Positions 6,141-12,448 of a stretch of 12,985 nt of DNA are shown here, one piece after another. How positions within the stretch are numbered: the stretch's first letter is position 1; each line of letters begins with the position of its first letter. The stretch covers positions 1-12,985 of the forward strand of contig JAUJMI010000051.1 of the NCBI GenBank assembly GCA_030446945.1. Direction: 5' to 3'. The notes below the pieces were generated by a model. It was not told where the DNA came from. It saw nothing but the letters and a program-made list of their open reading frames with translations, and made no database searches. This DNA comes from Longimicrobium sp. GTDB lineage: Bacteria; Gemmatimonadota; Gemmatimonadetes; Longimicrobiales; Longimicrobiaceae. A program made the translations under genes and the position numbers.

Positions 6141-6476
6141 ATGAATGCGCACCCCCCGCTCTGCCCCCTCTTCCATCGCGCCGTCGAGCTGGTCGGCCGG
6201 CGCTGGACGGGCGCCATCATCTTCGTCCTCCTGCGGGGACGCACCCGCTTCGCCGGGCTCCGCGCCGCGATCCCGGACATCACGGACCGCATGCTCTCCG
6301 AGCGCCTGCGCGAACTGGAGCAGGAGGGCGTAGTGGAGCGGTGCGTGATTCCGGACACACCGGTGCGCGTGGAGTACGCGCTCACCGACAAGGGCCGCGC
6401 GCTCGCCACCGCCGTGGACGCGCTGGGTGCCTGGGCGCACGAGTGGCTCGACCATCGCGCCGAGCAGGCATCGTAA
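6141..6476 (+). CDS. HxlR/YodB-family winged-helix transcriptional regulator
   Basis: A 111-residue protein from ATG 6141; an upstream in-frame TTG at 6123 is a weaker start. It has the compact HxlR fold: CPLFHRAVELVGRRWTGAII (helix 1-2), the recognition region GRTRFAGLRAAIPDITDRMLSERLRELEQ (described in outline) and a wing with VVERCVIPDTPVRVEYALTDKG. C8 sits at the N-terminal position where YodB-type regulators carry their redox-sensing Cys, and a second Cys is at C68. Family knowledge: YodB of B. subtilis represses the nitroreductase gene yodC and an azoreductase gene, and is inactivated by quinones or diamide through its N-terminal Cys. The divergent YodC-like nitroreductase here fits that pattern. 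Local control and thiol sensing are inferences from arrangement and the Cys position. Confidence 0.9.
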   Translation: MNAHPPLCPLFHRAVELVGRRWTGAIIFVLLRGRTRFAGLRAAIPDITDRMLSERLRELEQEGVVERCVIPDTPVRVEYALTDKGRALATAVDALGAWAHEWLDHRAEQAS

Positions 6477-6517
6477 CTGCGGGACAAATGGGATGGAGAC
6501 GAGCTGATCGGCGCTGT

Positions 6518-6541
6518 GTGTGTCCGGGTATGGTGACACGC
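6518..6541. promoter_or_regulatory. Imperfect inverted repeat upstream of the diguanylate cyclase promoter
   Basis: GTGTGTC (6518-6524) and GACACGC (6535-6541) match at six of seven positions around a 10-bp spacer. The site ends directly before the -35 box. It may be an activator site; no regulator is identified. Confidence 0.35.
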
Positions 6542-6542
6542 A

Positions 6543-6571
6543 TTGACCTCCCAGCGAAACATTCGTATATT
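6543..6571 (+). promoter_or_regulatory. Sigma70-type promoter for the diguanylate cyclase
   Basis: TTGACC (6543-6548), an exact 17-bp spacer and TATATT (6566-6571) form a strong promoter. The predicted start near 6578 leaves a leader of about 85 bases. That leader includes a nested hairpin, CGGGCC (6612-6617) with GGCCCG (6634-6639) and inner CCGG/CCGG. Confidence 0.68.
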
Positions 6572-6663
6572 CGCCATCTCATTACTGGACAACGATGTAG
6601 CGTCGCCTGTCCGGGCCTTTCCGGCACTCCGGCGGCCCGCCCGTTCTGCGCGCGAAGGAGCTT

Positions 6664-7980
6664 ATGCGGCATCGACGTATAGAGGACCGGGAGCTCAGCC
6701 TGGTACTGGCCACGCCCACGGGGTTCATGGGCGGCGACCCGGAGCTGCACGTGGCTTCGCCGCTTGCGGCGACGGTGGTCACCGGCCGCCGCGTGCAGCA
6801 GCAGCTGACGCAGCGGGAGGAAGATCCGGCGCCCTGCGTGGAGGACCTGGAGCTGCTGGTGCTCCTGGAAGCCTCGGACGGCGAGGGCGTGCTGGTGGCG
6901 GGGAGCTCCGCGTGCCGGGTGCCGCGTGGCCTGGAGGAGGCGGAGCTTCGCGACCGCGTCACCTGGGGCACGGAGGCGCTCCGGCGCGAGCGCGCGCGCC
7001 TGGCCAAGCGCCAGCTCCTTCCCGACCAGCTCATCGCCTACTTCGAGGCGCTCAACGCCGCCGAGACCGAGGACGAGGTGCTCTGCGCCCTCGCCGAGCA
7101 CGCGCTGCGCATCGTGGGCGGCCACCGCGCCGAGGGTCTCGCGCGCGACGGCGAGCGGGGGATGCTGCGCGCGCCGTGTGCGCCCAATGCGCGCCTCGGC
7201 GAGCACCGCCTGTGCATCCTGTGGGACGAGGTGTTCGCCAAGCCCGGTCTGTTGGTGACGCTGGACGCGCGCGCGGGTGGGCGGGTTCCCGCCGCGGCGC
7301 CCCTCTTCGAAAACCCGCAGACGGCGCTGGTGGCACACGTGCCGGTGGGGGACGAGGCGGTGCTGGTGCTCACCGAGCGGCGTGACGAGCGCATCTTCGA
7401 GCCGCAGGACTGGGACATCCTCCGCGCCCTGGCCCTCCAGGCCGAGATGGCGATCCGCCGCGTGCGGCTGATCGAGAGCGTCCGCGGCCTCTCGCTGACC
7501 GACCCGCTGACGGGGCTCGCCAACCGCCGCCACATGGAAGTGGTGATGGAGCACGTGTGGGCGGGCGCCACGCGGGGCGAGGCGCTGGCGCTGGTGGCGC
7601 TGGACCTGGACGGCTTCAAGGAGGTCAACGACCAGAGCGGCCACGCCGCCGGCGACCGCCTGCTGCGCACCGTGGCCGAAGCGCTCCGCCGCGAGGCGCG
7701 CCGCTCCGACGTGGTGGTGCGCTACGGCGGCGACGAGTTCCTGGTGATCCTACCCGGCGGCGACGGCTCCGGCGCCGAGGCGCTGGTGGAGCGCGTCCGG
7801 AAGCAGCTCGCCGGCCGCGTGGAGGTCAGCGCGGGCGTGGTGACGTACGACGGCAGCTTCGACTCGGCCGAGCAGATGATCCGCGAGGCGGACCGCCGTC
7901 TGTACGACGCCAAGCGCCGCCGCGCCGCCCACCTGCACCCCGTCCGCGCTCGCGGCGGAACCCGCACCCCCGCAAACTGA
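6664..7980 (+). CDS. GAF-GGDEF diguanylate cyclase
   Basis: A 438-residue protein from ATG 6664 with AAGGAG only three bases upstream, unusually close. Residues 1-110 match no domain I recognise. About 115-270 form a GAF-like sensor (AYFEALNAAETEDEVLCALAEHA opening, outlined; LVLTERRDERIFEPQDWDIL end) joined by a signalling helix. The GGDEF domain (about 276-430) starts LTDPLTGLANRR with D280. It has the metal-binding block LVALDLDGFKEVND and the intact active-site loop G355-G-D-E-F359. The inhibitory I-site R346-R-S-D349 lies exactly five residues before it. It should therefore make cyclic di-GMP from GTP and be subject to product inhibition. No membrane segment is visible, so it is cytoplasmic. 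It has its own promoter and converges on an HD-GYP phosphodiesterase gene. The sensed signal is unknown. Confidence 0.93.
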   Translation: MRHRRIEDRELSLVLATPTGFMGGDPELHVASPLAATVVTGRRVQQQLTQREEDPAPCVEDLELLVLLEASDGEGVLVAGSSACRVPRGLEEAELRDRVTWGTEALRRERARLAKRQLLPDQLIAYFEALNAAETEDEVLCALAEHALRIVGGHRAEGLARDGERGMLRAPCAPNARLGEHRLCILWDEVFAKPGLLVTLDARAGGRVPAAAPLFENPQTALVAHVPVGDEAVLVLTERRDERIFEPQDWDILRALALQAEMAIRRVRLIESVRGLSLTDPLTGLANRRHMEVVMEHVWAGATRGEALALVALDLDGFKEVNDQSGHAAGDRLLRTVAEALRREARRSDVVVRYGGDEFLVILPGGDGSGAEALVERVRKQLAGRVEVSAGVVTYDGSFDSAEQMIREADRRLYDAKRRRAAHLHPVRARGGTRTPAN

Positions 7981-8002
7981 GGCGCACGGGTGCAACGCAC
8001 GG

Positions 8003-8035
8003 AAGAGGCGCGGAGGATTTTCCTCCGCGCCTCTT
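8003..8035. terminator. Strong hairpin between convergent genes
   Basis: A perfect 15-bp stem, AAGAGGCGCGGAGGA (8003-8017) with TCCTCCGCGCCTCTT (8021-8035), closes a three-base loop, 22 bp after the diguanylate cyclase stop. No long T-tract follows on the plus strand, but this is the best terminator candidate in the window. Confidence 0.7.
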
Positions 8036-8055
8036 GCTATTCAGGGGCATGCGGG

Positions 8056-8112
8056 GCGAGTAAGCTCGCGGCAACAACGGCACGAACTCCGCCTGCGCGG
8101 ACTCGGGGGCGG
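8056..8112. repeat. Dispersed repeat family A, copy 3 (short)
   Basis: It runs GCGAGTAAGCTCGCGGCAAC, then ACGGCACGAACTCCGCC and TGCGCGGACTCG. It contains a GCGAG/CTCGC mini-palindrome and the paired CTCCGC/GCGGAC core shared with the other copies. It lies between the terminator and copy 4. Confidence 0.65.
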
Positions 8113-8163
8113 GATCTGCCTGCCCGGCGGAATCGCGACGTGGTCAGGAGGCCCGTATCCGGG

Positions 8164-8298
8164 AGCGAATGAGGGCCGCTGGAACCACACGACGTCCGCC
8201 TTCGCGGACTGGCTGCGAAACCCGAGTCCGCTTCAGCGGTCTTCCCGTAGCTCCAACGGGGGGCTTCAGCGCCCTCGCGCCGGCCGTCCCCCGGCGGA
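8164..8298. repeat. Dispersed repeat family A, copy 4
   Basis: It starts GCGAATGAGGGCCGCTGGAA, nearly identical to copy 1. It has GTCCGCCTTCGCGGAC as hairpin, then the 3' half shared with copy 2 (CTTCAGCGG, CTTCCCGTAG, GGGGGCTTCAGC). It ends beside the stop codon of the convergent HD-GYP gene. With copy 3 and the hairpin it fills the 318-bp convergent gap. Confidence 0.7.
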
Positions 8299-9678
8299 TC
8301 ACCCGACCGGTTGCATGGGAGCCCCGCCCCACCCCGCGGTCACATCGTCCTGCAACCGCTCGAAGCCGGGGAGGAGCCCGCATTCGGCGAATTCGTCGTC
8401 GTCCGGGTCCTGCGCCTCGGGGGAATCCAGCACGGCGAGGAAGGCGTCCACCACCTCGGGGTCGAACTGGGTGCCGGAGCAGCGGCGCAGCTCGGCGCGG
8501 GCGTCGGATTCGGGGTAAGCTTCCTTGTAGCTGCGGCGCGTGATCATGGCGCAGTACGCGTCCGCCACGGCCACGATGCGCGCCGGCATGGGGATCTCGT
8601 TGCCGCTCATCCCGTCCGGGTAGCCGCTCCCGTCGTAGTGCTCGTGGTGGTGCAGCACCACCTCGGCCACGTCGTGCAGGGCGGGGACGTTGCGCAGCAG
8701 GTCGTGCCCCACGCGCACGTGCGCGCGCATCAGCTGCACTTCCTCGGGAAGGAGGGGGCCGGGCTTGTTGAGGACGCCGTCGCTCACCCCGATCTTCCCG
8801 ACGTCGTGCAGGAGCGCGCCGTAGCACACCAGCGCGCGCTCGTACTCCGAGAGGCCGAGCCGCGCGGCGATCAGGCGGGCGTAGCGCGACGCCAGCTCGC
8901 AGTGGCCGTGGGTATACGGGTCCTTGGCCTCCACCGCGTCGGCCAGGATGGTGACGGTGTGCACGTACGCCGTCTGGAGCGCGCGCTCCAGGTGCCGGTT
9001 CTTCACCGCCACCGCGGCCTGGTCGCCGACGCTGATGAGCGCCTCGATGTCGCGGTCGTCGAAGTCGCCGTCCGACTTGTCCGCGGCGAGCACCACCCCG
9101 TCCAGGTTCGCCAGGAGCACCACCGGCGCAGCCACGCAGTTGCGGAAGCTGAGCCCCTCGCCGCCGTTGACCGCGAAGCGCTCCTCCGCCTCGGCCTCGT
9201 TGCACACGATGGTGTCGTTCTTGTCGAGCGCCTCGCGGCACAGCTCCGCCAGCACCGGCGGCGGCGGGGCGCCGACCATGGCGTCCACGTCGATCTCGGC
9301 GCGCACCCGCAGCGCCCCGTCCGGCCGGCGCGCGGTGACGTACACCCCGCGCGTGGCGCCGCTGATGGTGAGGCAGGCGCGCAGGATCAGCGTGGAGACG
9401 TCGCCACTGAAGAGGGCCCCGTGGATCTGCCTCATCGCCTCCTTCAGGCACTCCGCGCGCTGCCGCTCGCGCTCCGCGTTCCAGCGCTCCGAGTCGAGCT
9501 CCGCCTGGATGCGCTGCGTGTGGCTGCGCGCTTCGGCGAGCTGGTGGCGGGCGATCTCCAGCTCGCGCTCGTCTTCAGCCCGCTGCGCGTCAATGTCCCG
9601 GTATGCTTCCGCGGCACCCTGGAGGTGCGCGATGACCGGATCGTCCGACTGGGTGGGTGCTGGTTCGCTGGTCGCCAT
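8299..9678 (-). CDS. GAF-HD-GYP cyclic-di-GMP phosphodiesterase
   Basis: A 459-residue protein from ATG 9678, chosen because GGCGGAG lies about six bases upstream. An in-frame ATG at 9720 would add 14 residues with a poorer site. Residues about 35-80 are a charged coiled coil. About 85-230 form a GAF-like domain ending ALISVGDQAAVAVKNRHLE. The HD-GYP domain (about 238-420) has H257 in YTHGHCELASRYA, the catalytic LLH291-D292-VGK, the RAHVRVGHDLL helix, the canonical H344-H-E-H-Y-D-G-S-G-Y-P354 and ADAYCAMIT. Metal ligands and the GYP motif are all present, so hydrolysis of cyclic di-GMP is expected. No membrane segment is visible. The C-terminal 40 residues are acidic and variable. It converges with a diguanylate cyclase gene, suggesting linked turnover of the messenger; the GAF signal is unknown. 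Confidence 0.93.
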   Translation of the reverse strand: MATSEPAPTQSDDPVIAHLQGAAEAYRDIDAQRAEDERELEIARHQLAEARSHTQRIQAELDSERWNAERERQRAECLKEAMRQIHGALFSGDVSTLILRACLTISGATRGVYVTARRPDGALRVRAEIDVDAMVGAPPPPVLAELCREALDKNDTIVCNEAEAEERFAVNGGEGLSFRNCVAAPVVLLANLDGVVLAADKSDGDFDDRDIEALISVGDQAAVAVKNRHLERALQTAYVHTVTILADAVEAKDPYTHGHCELASRYARLIAARLGLSEYERALVCYGALLHDVGKIGVSDGVLNKPGPLLPEEVQLMRAHVRVGHDLLRNVPALHDVAEVVLHHHEHYDGSGYPDGMSGNEIPMPARIVAVADAYCAMITRRSYKEAYPESDARAELRRCSGTQFDPEVVDAFLAVLDSPEAQDPDDDEFAECGLLPGFERLQDDVTAGWGGAPMQPVG

Positions 9679-9793
9679 GTCCGCTCCGCCGGGTGCAGGA
9701 TGTGTCCTCGATTGAGGCATTTCACGTGCCGGGGCCCTCACCCCCAGCTCGTAACGCCCGCGGGAGCCCCGCCCTCCGCCCAGACGCCTCGTA

Positions 9794-9814
9794 GGGGCGC
9801 GATTCATCGCGCCC
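9794..9814. repeat. Short palindrome GGGCGCGAT/ATCGCGCCC
   Basis: Perfect 9-bp arms (9795-9803, 9806-9814) surround a two-base centre, preceded by CGTAGG. It lies in the 231-bp gap upstream of the HD-GYP gene. It resembles a REP-like intergenic element; only one copy is in the window. Confidence 0.5.
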
Positions 9815-9858
9815 GTGTCCGATGCCGCTCCGCCGTGCCTCCAACCTGCAAACGACGC

Positions 9859-9885
9859 GCGGGGACGGATCGGCTCCGTCCCCGC
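9859..9885. terminator. Hairpin after the unknown 168-residue gene
   Basis: GCGGGGACGGA (9859-9869) pairs perfectly with TCCGTCCCCGC (9875-9885) around a five-base loop. It is 24 bp beyond the minus-strand gene's stop at 9910 and could terminate that transcript. There is no T-tract. Confidence 0.5.
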
Positions 9886-9909
9886 TACGTTCTGTTGCAC
9901 CCTGCGTGC

Positions 9910-10416
9910 TCAGGCCGGCCGGGGGGCGGGCGGGTCGCCGCCTTCGCGCTCCAGGCGCATCTCGTCCACGTCGGCGGGGGACCACTCCTTGAGGCGGTCG
10001 ATCTCGGAGCGGATCTCGGGATAGGGGGAGCGCGAGCACTCCAGGCGGCGCTCGCGGGCGGCGTAGGCCACGCCGCGCGCCTCGTCCCAGCGCCCGGCGT
10101 CGGCATAGGCGTGGATCAGCGCCTCGTAGAGCACCGGGTGCGGGTACTTGTGGAGGAGCTTCTGGAGCCGCGGGATCGTGTCGCGGCGCGCCTGGGCCGT
10201 CGTGAGATCCATCTCCATCACCTCGTCCGTCACCTCGGCGCGGCGACGGAGGAGGTCCACCAGCTCGGGCGGATAGGAGCGCTTGTCGTACTCGCCCAGA
10301 GAGCGCTGCTGCGGCGTCTCCTTGCCGAAGACGAGCCGGTTCAGGAACGAGTCGGTACCCTCACCGCTCCCGGCGCTGCTGGTAATCCGCTGCTTGAGCC
10401 ACTCGCGGATGCTCAT
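9910..10416 (-). CDS. Conserved-looking protein of unknown function, TPR-like helical repeats
   Basis: A 168-residue protein from ATG 10416, with ACGAGG about five bases upstream. I do not recognise a named family. Codon use fits a real gene. The N-terminus (MSIREWLKQRITSS) is amphipathic, and residues about 35-65 are charged (YDKRSYPPELVDLLRRRAEV). Residues about 75-145 look like paired helices of a tetratricopeptide fold: IPRLQKLLHKYPHPVLYEAL, then YADAGRWDEARGVAYAARER. The tail is acidic then Pro-rich. There is no signal peptide, membrane segment or catalytic motif. It is flanked by a hairpin downstream and a repeat island upstream, so it is probably transcribed alone. A protein-protein interaction role is possible but unproven. 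Confidence 0.72.
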   Translation of the reverse strand: MSIREWLKQRITSSAGSGEGTDSFLNRLVFGKETPQQRSLGEYDKRSYPPELVDLLRRRAEVTDEVMEMDLTTAQARRDTIPRLQKLLHKYPHPVLYEALIHAYADAGRWDEARGVAYAARERRLECSRSPYPEIRSEIDRLKEWSPADVDEMRLEREGGDPPAPRPA

Positions 10417-10477
10417 GGATGCCTCGTTGGGGTGGAGAACGATGCGCGCCGGTGGAGCAAGGTGCGCGCCGGGACCG

Positions 10478-10521
10478 GGAAGTGCGTTCGGACGTGAGTG
10501 CGTGAGTGCGTTCGTGCGTTG
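10478..10521. repeat. GTGCGT-rich simple repeat tract
   Basis: GTGCGTT or GTGAGTGCG units recur (GAAGTGCGTT, ACGTGAGTGCGTGAGTGCG, TTCGTGCGTT). The opening GGAAGTGCGTT (10478-10488) is matched by its exact inverse complement at 10835-10845, so the two bracket the island. A related CACTCACGCACTTCC lies in reverse near 5374-5388. Confidence 0.55.
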
Positions 10522-10540
10522 GGCGCTGGCCGTGGCGCCG

Positions 10541-10736
10541 TTTGTCGTCCTGAGAGAGCCGCCTCACCTGTCCGCGGTGCGCTGCGTACTCCTGCGGAGA
10601 CCGAAGGATCTAGCCGGCGAGGCAAGAGGCCAGCGCGGCACGACGGACCTCACGGCAGGCGCAGTAAATCCTTCGCTCCGCGCCAGATTCCGCAGAACGG
10701 GAGAGGACGGAGAAGCGCGTCGCTCAGGATGACAAA
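10541..10736. repeat. Dispersed repeat family B, copy 2 (MITE-like, about 196 bp)
   Basis: The termini TTTGTCGTCCTGAG (10541-10554) and CTCAGGATGACAAA (10723-10736) are inverted repeats with one mismatch in 14. Internally GAAGGATCTA (10603-10612) and TAAATCCTTC (10665-10674), then GCTCCGCGCCA and GGACGGAGAAGCGC, occur in the same order as in copy 1 at 3887. No gene lies inside. It resembles a non-autonomous mobile palindrome, but no transposase is in the window. Confidence 0.75.
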
Positions 10737-10761
10737 ACGGCTTGTGATCCTTGTTCCTGCT

Positions 10762-10829
10762 GCCCCCCTCTCCTCTGTCCCCTGTCCCCTCCGCCGTTCC
10801 CCGTCCCCCATTCCCCATTCCCCATTCCC
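10762..10829 (-). repeat. G-rich tandem tract, potential G-quadruplex, downstream of serA
   Basis: The plus strand has three perfect CCCCATT units (10806-10826), preceded by two TGTCCCC units (10776-10789) and other C-runs. On the minus strand, the serA sense strand, this reads GGG-AAT-GGGG-AAT-GGGG-AAT-GGGGG-AC-GGGG. The runs have loops of two to three bases and begin about 20 bases past the serA stop. The rule for quadruplex formation is met; the biological effect is unknown. Confidence 0.65.
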
Positions 10830-10846
10830 GCACCAACGCACTTCCC

Positions 10847-12448
10847 TCACTCCATATCCACCTGCCGCACGTCCAGCACCTCCGGCAGCTCCGAGAGCCG
10901 CTGCTGGACCTCGGCGGCGATGCGGCCGTCCATCGTGATGGCGGCGAGGGCTTCGCCGCCGACCTGGAGGCGAGCCTGGTGGTACTCGGCGATGTTGACG
11001 CCCGCCTCGCCGAGGAGGGTGCCCACGCGGCCGATGACGCCGGGAACGTCGCGGTTGCGCAGCACGACCAGGGTGCCGCGCGGCGCCACGTCCACGCGAA
11101 ACGTGCCGATGCGTATGATGCGGCCGTGCGTCTCGCCCAGCACCGCGCCCGCCACGCGGATGATGCGGTCGCCCGCTTCCATCCGCAGCTCCACCTCCTC
11201 GCCGAGCTCGCCGCGCCCCGCAACGTGCGTCGACGCCGTCTCGATCCCCCGCTCGGTGGCGACGTGCTGCGCGTTCACCAGGTTGATGGCGCGCCGGTCC
11301 ACCACGTCGCGGAGCGTGCCCTGCAGGGCGGACAGGAGGAGGGGGCGCGGCGCCTGCTCGCCGCGTGGGCCGGTGTAGCGCAGCTCCAGCGCGCTCACGG
11401 CGCCGGGAAGGAGGGCGCGGCCGAGGCGGCCGAGCCGGTCCGAAAGGGCCAGCAGCGGGCGCAGCTCGCCCCACCCGGAGCCGCCCACGCCCGCCGCGTT
11501 GATCGCCGCGCTCAGGTCGCCCGTCACCAGCGCGTCGCGGACGGCGGAGCACGCCTCGATGGAGACACTGCGTTGCGCGTCGCTGGTGGATGCACCCAGG
11601 TGCGGAGTCAGGATCAGGTTGGGCACGGAGCGCAGCGGATGGTCGGCCGACAGCGGCTCCCCCATGAACACGTCCAGCGCCGCCCCGGCGATGCGGCCCG
11701 AGGTGAGCGCGTCGGAGAGCGCGTCCTCGGCTACGATGCCGCCGCGCGCCAGGTTCATCACGATCGCGCCCCGCCCCAGACGCGCCAGCTCCGGCGCGCC
11801 GATCAGTCCCACCGTCTCCGCGGTCAGCGGCGTGTGCACCGTCACCACGTCGGCGCGGTCCATGGCGTCGGAGAGTCGCTCCATTCGCTCCACCCCGAGC
11901 TCTTCGAAGCGCGCCGAGGGGACGAACGGATCGTAGGCGATCAGCGTCATCCCAAAGGCGCGCGCCCGGCGCGCCATCTCGCCCCCGATACGCCCCAGGC
12001 CGATGATGGACATGGTGCGCCCGCGCAGCTCGGAGCCGCCCAATCGCGAGCGGTCCCAGCGGCCGCCGCGCATCGACTCCACGGCGATGTGGATGTTGCG
12101 GACCAGGGAGAGGAGGACGCCGAACGCCAGCTCCGCCACCGACACCGTATTGCCGCCCGGCGCGTTGATGACGGCGATCCCCAGCTCGGTGGCCGTCTGC
12201 AGGTCGATGTTGTCGACCCCCACGCCGGCGCGGCCGATCACCTTGAGCCGGTCGCCGGCCTGGAGGAGCTCGCGGGTGACGCGGGTGGCGCTGCGGCCGA
12301 CGAATGCGTCGTACTCACCGATCTCCGCGATCACCTCGGGGAGGGGGCGGGTCGGCTTCTCTTCGACCTCGATGTCGGGGTGCGAGCGGAGGTGGGCGAG
12401 CCCTTCCGGATCCACCTCGTCGGTGACGAGGACGCGGAAGCGCGTCAT
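10847..12448 (-). CDS. serA: D-3-phosphoglycerate dehydrogenase (long form with ACT domain)
   Basis: A 533-residue protein from ATG 12448. It oxidises 3-phosphoglycerate to 3-phosphohydroxypyruvate with NAD+, the first step of serine synthesis, in the cytoplasm. Substrate-domain marker: GRAGVGVDNIDL (72-83). NAD site: G150-L-G-R-I-G155 with D173 at the end of beta-2, favouring NAD over NADP. Catalytic residues are R235 (NLARGG), E264 (VFMGEP) and H283 (TPHLGAS). After about 310 comes the intervening domain typical of the 520-530-residue form, with NLVNAQHVATERGI. An ACT domain follows (about 455-533; LRNRDVPGVIGRVGTLLGEA), the usual serine-feedback site. The start codon overlaps the TGA of the upstream aminotransferase gene in an ATGA, so translation is coupled. 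Confidence 0.96.
   Translation of the reverse strand: MTRFRVLVTDEVDPEGLAHLRSHPDIEVEEKPTRPLPEVIAEIGEYDAFVGRSATRVTRELLQAGDRLKVIGRAGVGVDNIDLQTATELGIAVINAPGGNTVSVAELAFGVLLSLVRNIHIAVESMRGGRWDRSRLGGSELRGRTMSIIGLGRIGGEMARRARAFGMTLIAYDPFVPSARFEELGVERMERLSDAMDRADVVTVHTPLTAETVGLIGAPELARLGRGAIVMNLARGGIVAEDALSDALTSGRIAGAALDVFMGEPLSADHPLRSVPNLILTPHLGASTSDAQRSVSIEACSAVRDALVTGDLSAAINAAGVGGSGWGELRPLLALSDRLGRLGRALLPGAVSALELRYTGPRGEQAPRPLLLSALQGTLRDVVDRRAINLVNAQHVATERGIETASTHVAGRGELGEEVELRMEAGDRIIRVAGAVLGETHGRIIRIGTFRVDVAPRGTLVVLRNRDVPGVIGRVGTLLGEAGVNIAEYHQARLQVGGEALAAITMDGRIAAEVQQRLSELPEVLDVRQVDME

Noticed and set aside
6382..7644. Minus-strand frame opposite the HxlR gene end and the diguanylate cyclase
   Set aside because: It covers two unrelated genes and a promoter and has low-complexity composition.
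9679..9900. N-terminal extension of the HD-GYP protein to 9900
   Set aside because: The extra residues come from an intergenic palindrome and a hairpin, are low complexity, and the start at 9678 has a proper ribosome site.
8311..10497. 728-codon plus-strand frame opposite the HD-GYP gene
   Set aside because: No domain, and it spans two real minus-strand genes and a hairpin. It is open only because high-GC DNA has few stops.
10478..10830. CRISPR-like array
   Set aside because: Units are too short and irregular, there are no spacers of constant length and no cas genes.
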